A DNA stretch of 64,000 bases, taken from the NCBI GenBank assembly GCA_001600355.1, contig BCJU01000001.1:6262013-6326012 (forward strand), read 5' to 3'. Of the stretch, positions 49,111 to 60,900 are shown piece after piece. The position numbers were made by a program, and so were the translations under genes. This stretch comes from Meira nashicola. Lineage: Eukaryota > Basidiomycota > Exobasidiomycetes > Exobasidiales > Brachybasidiaceae. Under the pieces are notes generated by a model that was given only the letters and a program-made list of their open reading frames with translations, searched no databases and was not told where the DNA came from. The first letter of the stretch is position 1. Every line of letters starts with the position of its first letter.

Positions 49111-52100
49111 ATGGATGACGATAATGGAGCGATTACCCAATTGGGAGATTTGGCATTGGGTAATTTGTTAACAGAATTAGGAGTAGAGGCGAATAATGCA
49201 GATGTTTCTCGCTTAGTTGGTGGTGCTAAATCACGTCCTACTCAATTATTGGAACAAGATCAAATCTATAATGAACGGTATGCCGATGACGATATCGATT
49301 TAGGAGATTTGCCTGTAGATCATTCAAGTGGACAACAAGATGAAGAAGTGACAACTAATGGTTCCACTTCTTACAATCGAGAAAAGTACATGCGCATGGG
49401 CTTGGATGCTCTCAGCAAAAGCAAAAGTCGTATTCGTGGAGAGGATGATGATTTTGACGAGGATGCAGATGCAGAAGGAGAAGAGGATGAAAGTTACGAT
49501 GTCCCTCTCAATCAGCAGCAGCAAAGTCAATCGATCAAGGTCAAGGAAGAACCTGTTGATGTTGTTATGCAATCACCTCCTTCTTCGCCTTCCGAACCTA
49601 CTCCTCCACCTGCCTTGGCTCCACAACCAGTCGATGTCAAACAATTATGGCCCGGATTCGAAGAAGGAGCGATTCTCAATTTTACCGATCTATTCACATC
49701 AGCTCCCCGAAAGAGACGTAAAATGATCGGAAAGGTGCCAAAAATCAAAGAATTGCGAGAAGAGGATATTCAGGCTTACAAGAGCACTCGAGATCTACTT
49801 GCAAATGAAGAATTGATGCCCAGTAAACGCTCACCTTCACATGGATTGGTATATCAGCTAACAGCAACGGATGATTTGGATGCTGAGCGAATTCGGAAAG
49901 AGCAACATACCCTTCAAACGCTCACCAGACCGAATCAAATGTTGGATGCGTCTGCTCTGGATGATTGGGAAGATAGAATCATATGGGATGATCCTGTTAA
50001 GGAAGGAGAGCAACCACAACAGATTGTCAACATCAACCGACCATATAATCGCGAGCTTGATCAAGGTGATTGGCTTGAAGGCATCATTTGGGATGTCAAC
50101 GCTCCACACAAAGATTATACACAGCTGTTGTTGGATTTAAATGATCCTGAAATGTTGCTAGAGACCAAGAGCGGAGAAGAACAAGAAAAGAGTACTTCTT
50201 TACTTCGTTCAGATGCACCCGCAGTGTCGTTCAGAGCCGCTCGTGCTGCAATTGGTCTGGATCCTTTCAATTTGAGCAATGATCGATTCTACGAGCTTTC
50301 CAAAGAATATCGTATGAAGAGCATTCGTCAAACGTTGGGACAATTGGAATTACAGCATGCACGACCTGCAGTCAAGCTTCAAATGCCATTCTACAAAACA
50401 CGTATGAGCAAGCAAGAAGCGAGAGATTTCCATAGACCCGTTATTCATTTCCCATCCAACGTGCCTCTACGCTTTTCCAAAGTTCGCAAAGAGAAGCGCA
50501 AGAGTAAGGATGAAGCTAAGAGCAGGAGCAAAAAAGATTTTACGCAATTACTCAAAACTACTAGAGATCTAACACTCAAAGATACGAGCTCTTTCATCTT
50601 GTACGAATACACGGAAGAGTATCCACCCGTCTTGTCAAATTTAGGGATGGGAAGCTTGCTAGTAAATTATTACAGAAAGCGGGATGCTCGAGATGAACAT
50701 ATACCAAAATCAGACTTGGGGGAAACGGTCGTGCTGGATGTTTCCGATGAATCGCCATTCATGAAATTCGGATCGGTCGAGCCAGGAAGAGTGCAACCGA
50801 CTCTGTACAACAGAATGATTCGTGCTCCTCTCTTCCGACACAAGGCAGCTCACAATGATTTCCTCTTAATTCGTAGCACTACAAAGACTGAGGTACGCTA
50901 CTACATTCGAGACATTCGAAATTTGTTCGTTGTCGGTCAAACGTATCCACTGGTACCTGTTCCTGGACCGCATGCCCGTCTTGTAACGAACGCATTGAAG
51001 TATAGGATGCAACTGATCACGTATAAACTTTTACAAAAGAGCATTGGTGAAAGGATCAAGATTCATCGTATCATGAAGTATTTTCCTGATCAAAATGAAC
51101 TTCAAATGCGTCAAAGGATGAAAGAGTTTATGGAATACCACCGACGTGATAAAGATCAAGGGTACTGGAAGCTCAAACCAGATCACGTTCCACCAACGGA
51201 AGAGGATTTGCAATCCAGATTAACACCTGAGCATGTCTGCTTAATCGAGGCCATGCAAGCCGGACAACGTCATTTACTTGATGCAGGATATTCCAAAACT
51301 GCAGAAGGATATGAAGAAGAGAATCAAGATGAAAGTCAAATGGATATCGAACAACTACTTGCGCCTTGGATCACTACAAAGAACTTTATGCATGCTACAC
51401 AAGGCAAAGCAATGTTAAAGTTGTATGGGGAGGGAGACCCGACAGGACGCGGTGAAGCGTTTAGCTTTTTGCGTGTTTCGATGAAAGACATTTTTATTCG
51501 TGCAGGCGAAACGGAAGAAGAAAGAATGGCGATGCAACAGATGGAAGAAGAGAAATCTGGACACAAGTATAACGTTGCTAGACAACAAGAAGTGTATAAG
51601 AGTGAAGTACAACGTATTTGGAACACTCAACGTAAATCGTTGGAAAATCCTGTTCCGCCTAAACTTACGCAAGCGGAGTTGGAAGCTGCTGAAGCTGCAG
51701 AAGCCGAAGCGGCTGCTGGACAACAAAAGGAGATTGCCAATAATATGCGAGCTCAAAATCGTGCACATTCTATTCGAGGAGGTAGTCCATCTGGCAGTCA
51801 GGCTGGCACGCCAAGGCCGGACGATTTGGAGAGCAATGCTGATATTGGCAAAGTGTTACGTATTCGTAGGTACAAGAATGGTAGGTGGAATACGGAGATT
51901 GTGCGTGAGACTGGCGTTATTCATGCCTATATCCGTCAACGTCAAAGGATCGAAGACGAGCGTACAGCGACAGAAGCATTATTGCCAACGGGTGATGCCG
52001 CATTGGATGCTTTGCGTAAGAAACGATTGGAAGATGAAATTAAATCTAGTCTCAAAAATAGAGATCGACGTCTACAACGAAAGAATGCAAAAGCTTTGGC

Positions 52101-52521
52101 AGAAGGTTTACCGATCGAAGGAGGTGCTCAAGCTTTATTGAACAAAACAGATACAAAACGTCGATGTGGAAGATGTGGACAAATTGGACATATGATGACA
52201 AATACATCATGCCCCATGTTCAAAGCAGCACAAAAGGATAAAGGAATAGATATGGGAATGCAAGGCGTGCCTGCTCCAGGTGCAATGGGAGGTCCAGGAG
52301 GACCGGGTCACAGACCAAATATGTTGCCCCAAACATCTTGGTTTGGACCTTCTCCTGCTGCTTCCGTACCTCAAAGTCCACTTACACCAGGTCAAGGATT
52401 CATGTCACCTTCTACACCTGCCACTCCAGGTCCGGCCGCAAGTCCTGCTGGAGGTGCAGGCAGTCCGCCAGCTGAAAATGTTGGTCCAAAATTGAAAATC
52501 AAACTTAATCGTGGTAAATGA
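49111..52521 (+). CDS. TAF1: TFIID subunit TAF1
   Basis: 1136 aa, intronless; start taken at the ATG at 49111 (MDDDNGAI), the frame being open slightly upstream. The N-terminus is acidic (DDDFDEDADAEGEEDES), like the TBP-binding region of TAF1. The TAF1-specific DUF3591 core is at about 330-830: WEDRIIWDDP, then DWLEGIIWD, FNLSNDRFYELSKEYRMKSI, then IRDIRNLFVVGQTYPLVPVP and KYFPDQNELQMRQRMKEFMEY. A zinc knuckle lies near 1017 (RRCGRCGQIGHMMTNTSCPMF, C-x2-C-x4-H). The Gly/Pro-rich tail ends in KLKIKLNRGK. No bromodomain is present, as in yeast TAF1. It is the scaffold of TFIID in RNA polymerase II initiation. Confidence 0.95.
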   Translation: MDDDNGAITQLGDLALGNLLTELGVEANNADVSRLVGGAKSRPTQLLEQDQIYNERYADDDIDLGDLPVDHSSGQQDEEVTTNGSTSYNREKYMRMGLDALSKSKSRIRGEDDDFDEDADAEGEEDESYDVPLNQQQQSQSIKVKEEPVDVVMQSPPSSPSEPTPPPALAPQPVDVKQLWPGFEEGAILNFTDLFTSAPRKRRKMIGKVPKIKELREEDIQAYKSTRDLLANEELMPSKRSPSHGLVYQLTATDDLDAERIRKEQHTLQTLTRPNQMLDASALDDWEDRIIWDDPVKEGEQPQQIVNINRPYNRELDQGDWLEGIIWDVNAPHKDYTQLLLDLNDPEMLLETKSGEEQEKSTSLLRSDAPAVSFRAARAAIGLDPFNLSNDRFYELSKEYRMKSIRQTLGQLELQHARPAVKLQMPFYKTRMSKQEARDFHRPVIHFPSNVPLRFSKVRKEKRKSKDEAKSRSKKDFTQLLKTTRDLTLKDTSSFILYEYTEEYPPVLSNLGMGSLLVNYYRKRDARDEHIPKSDLGETVVLDVSDESPFMKFGSVEPGRVQPTLYNRMIRAPLFRHKAAHNDFLLIRSTTKTEVRYYIRDIRNLFVVGQTYPLVPVPGPHARLVTNALKYRMQLITYKLLQKSIGERIKIHRIMKYFPDQNELQMRQRMKEFMEYHRRDKDQGYWKLKPDHVPPTEEDLQSRLTPEHVCLIEAMQAGQRHLLDAGYSKTAEGYEEENQDESQMDIEQLLAPWITTKNFMHATQGKAMLKLYGEGDPTGRGEAFSFLRVSMKDIFIRAGETEEERMAMQQMEEEKSGHKYNVARQQEVYKSEVQRIWNTQRKSLENPVPPKLTQAELEAAEAAEAEAAAGQQKEIANNMRAQNRAHSIRGGSPSGSQAGTPRPDDLESNADIGKVLRIRRYKNGRWNTEIVRETGVIHAYIRQRQRIEDERTATEALLPTGDAALDALRKKRLEDEIKSSLKNRDRRLQRKNAKALAEGLPIEGGAQALLNKTDTKRRCGRCGQIGHMMTNTSCPMFKAAQKDKGIDMGMQGVPAPGAMGGPGGPGHRPNMLPQTSWFGPSPAASVPQSPLTPGQGFMSPSTPATPGPAASPAGGAGSPPAENVGPKLKIKLNRGK

Positions 52522-52788
52522 TTGAACCAAAAATGTACATTATCCCCTTGAATTTACTTAAAACGGAAATCTCCCCATCCTATCCATGTATTTTACACAC
52601 TTTCTCGCGCAAAAAAAAGTACAGTCTGAAATGAGATTAATTGAAGATGAGGCTAATCGCCGTGCTGATGAAAAAAGAGATCTTGGGGGAAAATTATTGT
52701 TCAATATAAAAAGGAGTGTATGAAAACAGAATGAAAATGTCCATAAGAATTGTAGGGGCTCTATATTCTATCATCCTTGGCTTTTCTC
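52522..52788. other. Convergent 3' intergenic region
   Basis: About 270 bases between the ends of TAF1 and the Ser-rich gene. It contains a poly-A stretch near 52612. Nothing else seen. Confidence 0.5.
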
Positions 52789-55700
52789 TCAAGCCATCCA
52801 ATCATTACGCAAATTTGCACGAAATTGACCAAATTTGGTCTGAGCTTTACCTTTTTCGCCATTCAGGTTATCTTTGTAAGCGTCAACTTTGTCATTCACA
52901 GTTGCATACTTGTTTGTTTTCTCATTTGCACTTACTGGCAATGGAGGAACAGATTGCTGGTGAATTGGCAAATGCGTTTGACTTTTGGAAGCGGGAACGG
53001 AAGATTGTTTAGGATCGCGAGAAGCACCAAATTTGGAAATAAATTTTCCTACTTTGCTCTTCCCGCCTCCGGTATTAGACTTGATCTTTGTAAGCGAAGG
53101 CCGAGTAGCAGCAGCCTTGTTGGATGTAGCATGAGAAGCAGATGTAATTGGAGCCTCTCTGGAATTGGCTCTGGTGGTCGATTGGGGTGTTGATGAAGTG
53201 TTGCTCATCTTTTCCTGTTTCGAATCTTTGCTGCTAGCCAAAGCTTGGTAGATTGGGGTAGACGTTGGAAGAGGTGCGCTTGTCACATTGGGTGTCGTAT
53301 CGCCATTGGATAGATTTTGAGTTGAAGGCTTGGGTGTTGGTTGCTGATCACTCGATTGATGCAATGAGTCTCCTAAAGCTCCTACTAAAGGTGAACCCAC
53401 CACACCTTGGGTTTGCGATGAAGAGAAAACATCTGCCTTACTAATTGGCACTTCAGGGGTAGTGGCAGTAGAGGTAAAAATGTTCCCGTATGAATTACCA
53501 CCATCGCTAGCAGAACCGATTGCACTACGGTCATGTGAAGATCCTGAACCGGTCGTCATTGATGGCGAAGGAACTTTAACTAGACTCTGTGCAGATATGC
53601 TGCCGTTTTGTAGTCTGGATGTGGTACTATCGTTGCTAGCAGAGTGACGTTCCGAGGATCCGCCAAAATTGGACGTCGATGTTCCGTTGATATTGGACGG
53701 AGGTTTGAGTTGATTCTCCTTTACAGCGACAATTTTGTTCACTTCGGTGGATGACTTGTTCTTTTTCATCCCAAACATACTCATTCTGGAACTTTTTTGA
53801 ACAGCAGGCTTTAAGCTATCTTGACTATCTGAAGCTTCCGGCTTTTTAGCTGGCGTGCTACTTTCAATCGCTTGGCTGCTTGCTACAAGAGCAGCAGGGG
53901 CAGAAGATTTGCCTGCATCCTCTTTTGCAGCTTCGCGCAAATTTGTTTTGGATGATTTGGGTGTAGGTTGACGACTAGGAGCACGACTGCCGAACGGTGT
54001 AGTCTTGCCGGATTTTGGCTTCTTTGTCAAACCTTGCATTTCTTGATCAGGATTGTACATTGACATTTGCAAAACGCTTCTACGTCCGGCTGAACCGGAA
54101 GACAATCCTCTGGATCTGTACGGCGAAGATGTGTTTGGTAAGCTATTCCGTCCACCAAGGTTGATCGAAGGAATGTCGAATTCACTTGGCATTGTTGGTA
54201 CGCCAAATGGATCAGAGAGATCGTATGAGCGAGGCGGTAAATGGGGATAAGGTCCATCGTTCAAACCAGTTAACATATCGGACGGCAAACCGGACAATTT
54301 TGCACTCTGCGTGAGTGAGGGTGAACCTGGAAGAGAAGATGTCGAATGTGTCGAGCGAGCGAAAGCGGCGCGAGGTTGCTCGTAACGACTTAAATCACTT
54401 GCTTGAGTACGTGGGCTTCCATTTACAGGTGAAGCGCTATGCGATGTTGAACGTGCTTCACTGGCAAAAGCTGGCTGTGGCATAGACAGTCCAGCAGCAC
54501 TTGACGAGGATGTCGGAGGTAAAGTCCCGGTACTTCCATCGTATTGATGACCTCCGTTTTGCGATAATACACCCATCATAGAAGTATGACGGCTGTGATC
54601 GGCGGAAGGAGGTAATAATGCTTCAGCAGCCAATTGAGATGCAACCAAATTGAGCTCACGTGTGTCGTTGAAACGTCTTCGTCTTCCTGCCGCTGTATTT
54701 GCTGCGCTATCTGGAGAATTAGACCCTTCTTGTTTAGGAGAGGTATCCGAGCCACTTTCCGATTTAACAGATGCCAATTTAGCACCTTGCTCGGTCGCTG
54801 TCAAATTTGTCTTACTGGGAGCTTTTTCGGGGCCCTTTAATTTGGTCGTGCTCGATTTAGGTTCTTTTGCCTTTTTATCTTTACCTATTCCGAAGCCCAT
54901 AAATGACTTTCTTGCCTTCTTTTTGCCCGCTGTACCGTCTTCTTTGACTTGAAGAGAGGAATCTTCAGCTGGCTTTTCCACTGGAATAGCATCAACGTTG
55001 CTTTGGTCATTCTGTGTTGGAGGCGATCTCATAACGGCTGCATTCGACATGACAACTGCATCACGGGCTGACTGTAAAATTCTTTGTGCTTGTTCTGTGG
55101 TGTACTTTTGACCATCTGCTGAAATTCGAGAGGAGCTACCGATTTCACCATGATTAGCAGATTGAGCAGGAGAAAGTGATTCTGGACTTCTGCTATCTTG
55201 TCCTCTTGGTGTTCTGGAGCCAAAGTAACGTGGAGCTGAGGATTGCATAGCAGCAAATTGAGCAGCTTGCGAAACTTCAACGGCTGCTCTTTGTGCAGCC
55301 GGAAAGAAAGCTGCACCTGCACCGATTGTACTTGCCCTACTTTGGGCCAGAGCAGCTTTTGTGCCTCCAGCAGAAGCCAAAGCTTGCAAATCGACATCTT
55401 CTTTAGGTGCGGATGCAAATTCCATTTTTCGTTCTTCAACGGGTGAGGAAGAAGCCTCGTATGGTTCTTCAGCATTGGCAAAGTCAGGATTGTCCCAATT
55501 TACGCCACTTTTATATTTGCTTTTTGAACGTGCCAATGCTGCCTTGTCAACCTTTGGCTTTGTTGGCGATTCTGTCTCTGTTGATGCACTTTGTCCACCA
55601 GAGATATTCGAACGAATTCTATCCAAACCAATGAAGCTGTTCCGATTCGTCAATCGTGCCAAAACACCAGCTCCAGAACCCGAACGTTTTCGTATAGATG

Positions 55701-56055
55701 ACTTTCCATCGCTCGTCATTGACGTCGCATTGGTTGTTTGTGATGTATCGGCAAGATCTGAAGAGGGCAAATGATTTAAATCTGTGCTATCTTGTGGTGA
55801 ATGAGAAATTGGTGTGGTGAATTGATCGACGGGTGAAGAAGTTGCATTTCTCTGTGTTTCTCCAGCTAAAGCAGAGCTTCCTTCTTGGCTTGGAGGTAAT
55901 GTGCTCGATAGAGCTCCTAATCTCAATCCGGGTTCACTATGATATGTATTGAGTTCCCTTTCCATTCCTGATCCCTCTAAATGGTCCATCGCTGTGCTCA
56001 ATTCCGATGCCAATCTTGACATAGAATCATTGTCTGGCGCTACAGCTGCTGCCAT
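52789..56055 (-). CDS. Large Ser/Thr/Pro-rich disordered protein, unrecognised
   Basis: 1088 aa, intronless, start ATG at 56055. Almost the whole protein is low-complexity and rich in Ser, Thr, Pro, Gln and Asn, with many SP/TP sites that could be phosphorylated. Small basic islands recur: SIRKRSGSG near 120, KKKARKSFMGFGIGKDKKAK near 385, SRMSMFGMKKNKSS near 760, and KVGKFISKFGASRDPK near 1025. Several contain an S-F/M-x-G-F/M pattern with Lys, which may be short linear motifs. The C-terminus ends KFGQFRANLRNDWMA with a short predicted helix. No catalytic domain is seen. Such proteins in fungi are often signalling or cytoskeleton-associated scaffolds, but this is not shown here. Confidence 0.75.
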   Translation of the reverse strand: MAAAVAPDNDSMSRLASELSTAMDHLEGSGMERELNTYHSEPGLRLGALSSTLPPSQEGSSALAGETQRNATSSPVDQFTTPISHSPQDSTDLNHLPSSDLADTSQTTNATSMTSDGKSSIRKRSGSGAGVLARLTNRNSFIGLDRIRSNISGGQSASTETESPTKPKVDKAALARSKSKYKSGVNWDNPDFANAEEPYEASSSPVEERKMEFASAPKEDVDLQALASAGGTKAALAQSRASTIGAGAAFFPAAQRAAVEVSQAAQFAAMQSSAPRYFGSRTPRGQDSRSPESLSPAQSANHGEIGSSSRISADGQKYTTEQAQRILQSARDAVVMSNAAVMRSPPTQNDQSNVDAIPVEKPAEDSSLQVKEDGTAGKKKARKSFMGFGIGKDKKAKEPKSSTTKLKGPEKAPSKTNLTATEQGAKLASVKSESGSDTSPKQEGSNSPDSAANTAAGRRRRFNDTRELNLVASQLAAEALLPPSADHSRHTSMMGVLSQNGGHQYDGSTGTLPPTSSSSAAGLSMPQPAFASEARSTSHSASPVNGSPRTQASDLSRYEQPRAAFARSTHSTSSLPGSPSLTQSAKLSGLPSDMLTGLNDGPYPHLPPRSYDLSDPFGVPTMPSEFDIPSINLGGRNSLPNTSSPYRSRGLSSGSAGRRSVLQMSMYNPDQEMQGLTKKPKSGKTTPFGSRAPSRQPTPKSSKTNLREAAKEDAGKSSAPAALVASSQAIESSTPAKKPEASDSQDSLKPAVQKSSRMSMFGMKKNKSSTEVNKIVAVKENQLKPPSNINGTSTSNFGGSSERHSASNDSTTSRLQNGSISAQSLVKVPSPSMTTGSGSSHDRSAIGSASDGGNSYGNIFTSTATTPEVPISKADVFSSSQTQGVVGSPLVGALGDSLHQSSDQQPTPKPSTQNLSNGDTTPNVTSAPLPTSTPIYQALASSKDSKQEKMSNTSSTPQSTTRANSREAPITSASHATSNKAAATRPSLTKIKSNTGGGKSKVGKFISKFGASRDPKQSSVPASKSQTHLPIHQQSVPPLPVSANEKTNKYATVNDKVDAYKDNLNGEKGKAQTKFGQFRANLRNDWMA

Positions 56056-57027
56056 TTCGTTTTCTCAGTCAACCAAAGGGTGCCAAGAAATTGTGTCTTT
56101 TTTTGTGTGTGTTTTTTTTTGTGTGTGTGCGAAGGGAATGATTAGGGGTGAAAATTGCTAAGTGATATCCGTTAATGTCGTGAAGAGAAAATTGAGGGGC
56201 AGTCGGATTAGTATAGGAGAGAAAATGATGATAATGTTTCGGCGCCGTTTAATTTCACCTGCATACAGTTTATTGGATGACAATGTATGCTTTACGAAAC
56301 AGAATTGTTTTGGATGTTTCCAGTCGAGGTCGTAAATATTTTTAAGATTGGATCTTTGAACGTGATCCAAATCAATTCCAAGGATGGATGATTTGATCGT
56401 AAAGAAGGCTGCTAAACGATATCCCGTAAATTCTTTCCTTGGCACAATATCACATGAGAAAAATAATGATGCAAGTAAGATCGGTGTGTTTTGTCGCTCC
56501 TTCAGTAAGTTTGCACACATGCACCCATGCACGCACCAAAGAAAAAAAGCCAAGAATTTTTTAAAAGCGTGTGTGTGTGGACGTGGGATAGAGCTTGGGC
56601 TTCTGTGCCGAAAACGCTTGTGCTGTGCTGTAAACTCATGTAGAGTATAATAAATATTCTCTCGCGTACAGGATTTGTGCTATGTACATACCCAACGCAT
56701 AACGCAAACCCTCTAAGCAGAAGCAGTAATCAATGCCCATTTGCTCTTAATTAAACCCTGCATCAATAGCGTGTAAACGGCGAAATTTTCGACAAAGGAA
56801 AAGAATTCAATATATTGCATGTTTTTGTGTGTTTAGTCAGTAATTGTCACATTAGGCCAGATTCTTTCTGGCAAAGACCCCTTATTCTTCTTCATTTTCG
56901 CCTCAGTTTGCGACAAATTCTGAAAAGGGTGCGGGGAGCTGTCTATCATCAGTGCAAGACTTTAGTATAGCGAAACGCGAGTATCTGTATTAAATAAGTA
57001 TGGTAGAGAAAAAAAGAAAAAAAAAGA
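56056..57027. other. Intergenic region upstream of the Ser-rich gene
   Basis: About 970 bases. It contains a GT/T-rich run at 56100-56130 and a CGGCGCCG element near 56241-56248. Overlapping frames on both strands at 56158-56650 have poor protein character. It ends at the Pol III terminator of the tRNA-Asp gene. Confidence 0.45.
57001..57027 (-). terminator. Pol III terminator of tRNA-Asp
   Basis: On the minus strand the tRNA 3' end is followed at once by TCTTTTTTTTT and further T runs, the usual RNA polymerase III stop. Confidence 0.8.
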
Positions 57028-57132
57028 CTTCCGAACGGGGAATCGAACCCCGGCCTTCACCGAGCTTTGATAAACTCGATTACAGGAGTACCTCTTGACA
57101 AGGTGACGTCCTTACCACTAGACCATTCAGAA
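57028..57132 (-). tRNA. tRNA-Asp (anticodon GTC) with a 33-nt intron
   Basis: Read on the minus strand. The acceptor stem TTCTGAA pairs with TTCGGAA (one G-T pair), with a G discriminator. The D arm is GTCT...GGAC, the anticodon stem TCACC/GGTGA, and the T arm GGGG-TTCGATT-CCCC. The anticodon loop is TT-GTC-A, then a 33-nt intron, then C. The intron sits after position 37, the canonical eukaryotic place. Anticodon GTC reads Asp codons. Confidence 0.93.
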
Positions 57133-57657
57133 CTTATACTTTACGTCAGCGTATTTATACACTAAGACCTAAACGTACTAATCCACATTCAGCATTTATT
57201 CGCACATTAAACGAAGGTCGTGTTATTACTCGCTACAGTGAGTATCTATGATTCTTTTCACACATTTTTGTTTTGTTCTCCAAAGGATGAGATCAAATCG
57301 GAATGTTCGTATAATAATTGCAGATTATAACATTTATAAATGATTTTTAGAAAAGTGTTAGGGCTTATATCAAAGAAAATGCGAGAGTATAAAAGTTCTT
57401 TGATAAAAAAAACTTTCACAAGCAGAACGAAACAAGCGATCAAAGGATAAGAAACTTTTCTCTGATCAGTTGTTTATCGAAGAGCTATGAATCCAGGATT
57501 TTGAAGGAAGCTTTTGTATGAATAGTGATGTTAAACGAAATTACGATGTTTGTATATATTGTTCCTGATTCTTGCGTGATATTTGAGATAATATACCATA
57601 CGCGTCGTCAAGTGAAAAAGTGCAAAAAATATTTAACGTCGAAAACGCAAAAAGAAT
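57133..57657. other. Spacer between the two tRNA genes
   Basis: About 525 bases, AT-rich. It contains no protein-like frame. The 3' end holds the T5 run that terminates tRNA-Ala (minus strand, 57650-57656). Confidence 0.5.
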
Positions 57658-57763
57658 TGGAGCAGCTGGGAATCGAACCCAGGATCTTATCGTAATGCCA
57701 GTTCCTGTGGAAGGAAACTGTTTAGATGCGAACGATACGCCATAACCCCTAGGCCACAGCCCC
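57658..57763 (-). tRNA. tRNA-Ala (anticodon CGC) with a 33-nt intron
   Basis: Read on the minus strand. The acceptor stem GGGGCTG pairs with CTGCTCC, with a G3-U70 wobble, the identity mark of tRNA-Ala, one T-T mismatch at 6-67, and an A discriminator. The D stem is GCC/GGC, the anticodon stem TATCG/CGATA, and the T arm CTGGG-TTCGATT-CCCAG. The loop is TT-CGC-A, a 33-nt intron, then A. A TTTTT run follows the 3' end. Confidence 0.92.
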
Positions 57764-57940
57764 GCTTCCATGTTGGGAAGGAAATGGAATAAATACTTAA
57801 TGTTTCATACTGTTTCTCTAAACAAGTTTTGACGCGAGCGAGCGCGTCTAGTAGTTCTTACTTTTGCTGCATACATTTGCTTAAATCCGTACAACACACA
57901 AGAACAACACCTCTACCACCAAATCAACTCAAAAGATGCA

Positions 57941-60900
57941 ATGTTATCCGATGTCAAAGGTAATACCTTATGTCAAAGAGCCATAAAAGTTGATCAAATC
58001 GTACAAAATGCTCGAACAAGATCGTCAAATGAACGAGATGATTTCGATAATCAATTGAACATCTTCCTTCCATGTCCTGGTAGTCAATCAGAATCATGGC
58101 AATTGAAGCAGCTCAGGGCTTTTTTTGGGCGCAAAGGCAGTCTCTCACATTCAGAACACAGCGGAGTAAGTACAAAAACACTCGGCAAGAGCAGGGATCA
58201 AAGAGAAAGAGAAGTTGAGCTGTACTGGAATGATAATAGACTGATATGGTCTGTAGCCGGAATAGCAATACGAACATTCGGCTTTGAGGAGTCGGTTCGA
58301 TGGGCTTGTTGGGCTTGGTTTGATATGCAAGAGAGAGAGGGAGAAAGTACAAAAGGAAGGAAAGTCCAAAGAGCTCTTTGTATCTTTTTGCAATCTTCGA
58401 TGATTATTCAATTTCCACATACAGGTCAAGAATACGTCAAGCGATTGGATTTTGAAGTGATGAAAGTTGTTAATTTGGATGTTGGAATCTTCATTCAAAG
58501 GCGATCAGAGAGGGAAGATCAAAAGAGGTACGAAAGATCTTTGCATGCAGATCGTGATTTTGATCTGGATGCCATTTTTCAAGATGAACCGCTTCCTACT
58601 CTGTTCTATCTGAGGCGACCTTTGGATGACCTTAAGCCGGTTCAAGTTATGGAAGTATCTGAAGGAATGAGAAGAGCAAGTTCAAGGCCATTCAGTCTGA
58701 CAGAAGAATCATCGAAGTTATTCAACTCAATAAACGAGAAAATAGTCAGCATTCATAGAATAAAAACGAAAAATTTACCTGCATCCGACGTTCTTGTCAC
58801 AATCAGTGACGATGACAAGAGAGTCCACTTTTATTCACTTCGCATTAAGTCTCTATCTGAATCAAAAAACGCAAATCATGCCAATGAAGTGCCACCAAAG
58901 AGACCACGGCTTTCATCTGCCACACGTGGAAGAACGTCTTCTTATCGAAGAACATCGCGTCTGGAATCAAGGAGTAGTATTGCTGCTGGGCAATCGATGA
59001 GGATGTCAATGGGCGCTGCTGGACAAAGAATGGGAAGTTCGATAATTGCTTCTGGGCATGCACATTTGTATGGCATGGGGTTGCCATCAATTAACAGTGC
59101 GCCTCGACAGGAAGTTGCTGATATTCAAATGGAAGAAGCAGATGGTATTCGTCATTCGATACAATCGATCGACGGACGCAGAGTGAGCGAAGATAGAGGG
59201 TTGATAGAGCAAATCATCCAGCCGAATGTGGTGTCAAGTCCTCACCATGGTGATCGATTAATTGAGGATATACTTGACGCATGCGATTCCACATATGTTA
59301 GTAAAGTCCATCAAGGTCTGCAAATGGAAGAGCCTACAACTGGTCAAACGCGATGGCAAAAGTTTTGTTCAATTTTTTTCCAAGAGCCAAAGGCCAAGGT
59401 TGATTCATCGAAGGTGGAAGAGACTGCTTGGAATCGCATGCTACTATCTGCTTCAAAAGAAGAGTCGATGCATGCCCAACTCTTACCTTCTCTTCTCGGC
59501 AGCAATCAAAAATCAGTAAGCCACACGACTACGTTGAACAAAAATATGGATCCTGCTTCTACGGTATTGATGCTTAACATGATTGCTCAAGATATTCGAT
59601 TGGATACAAGAAGAATATCGATCGATCTGGAAAAGGTTGCAAGTCTCATACTATCGATTGCAATCCAAAGCAAGTGGTCCAAGTGGATTGACTATTGGTC
59701 ATCAATAATTGGGGTAAGTTGCCTCACAGAAAGTAGCACGAGCGATACTATGAATCATGAGCCCATACTCTACGACATCTATGACGACTTGAGTGACGTC
59801 ATAACCAATCAAAGCCCAGCAAAAACAAATGTCACTCTACGACCACGTTCAGCCAGAATAAAGTCCGTATATGAGGCACTGTGGCAGCCATTGGCAAGCT
59901 TTGAATTGATGTCCGGGCGTATGTGCTCTACTGCAGATGCAAGATCATACAACGTTGTCGAGGCAATGATGGCAAATGACATTGATCAGGATTTTCTCCA
60001 AAATGTGCCTCTGCCTATTGCATTACCCATTTTGGAAGCTTGCAATGTCAGTAGGTCTGATCCACCTCTCTTATGGAGTCAAAAGGCTTATGGCTTTATT
60101 GGCAGACCTGATTTAGCTTTGCAATTATCGAAAGAGATACAGGCAGAAAGCGAAAGATCGCGGAAAGACATCAACAATAGCGTCGAGAACGCCAAAGCTC
60201 AACGTGGTAATGCGCCCAAATTACCTGGTATTTGCTTTCAATTATTCAATAAGGATCATCGTCTGACCGACGTCTCAAATATGCTTCAAACACATAGAGC
60301 AGTGGCAACGCGAGGTCCAGCTGAGGCGCAGGTCGATGAAGAGATGATGGCAGAACAACAAAAACGCATCTTTGTGAGCGTTTCAGATCGATTAAAAGCA
60401 ACAAGTGTCGGTCGAGCAATGTTTTTACTTTCCTCTCAACCTATTCAAATGGCAAGACAATTAAAGATTTCTCCAGTCTGTTTACGGATTCGAATGTTGT
60501 GTCATTGCATCGTCACACATCGAGAGCCCGATGCTGAAAGTGCGGAAATGGAGTGGCCCGAATTTCACAATGGCGTTTCGGCAGCTTTGATGTTAGCAAC
60601 AGACGAAGTACAGGTTGAATCTAGTTGGATCTATAGTCAAACGAGTAGCTCTTTCAATTCTCGACATGCAGGATTCATATTCGGTTTAGGGCTACAAGGG
60701 CAATTACGCAACCTGGGAAAAATTCACGCTCATCATTATTTGAGCAATCGCCATTTGACGACCACAATTGGCCTTTTACTGGGTATTGCGGTCAGCTTTG
60801 TTGGATCTTGTGATGTGATGGCCAAGGCTTTGATGAGTATTCATTTGATCCATACTTTGCCTACACACAGCAAACCTCTAAAGACTACAATGCTTGAGCA

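Noticed and set aside
56158..56650. Open frames of 131 (minus) and 88 (plus) codons upstream of the Ser-rich gene
   Set aside because: They overlap each other, have no domain or biased codon pattern, and lie where a promoter is expected.
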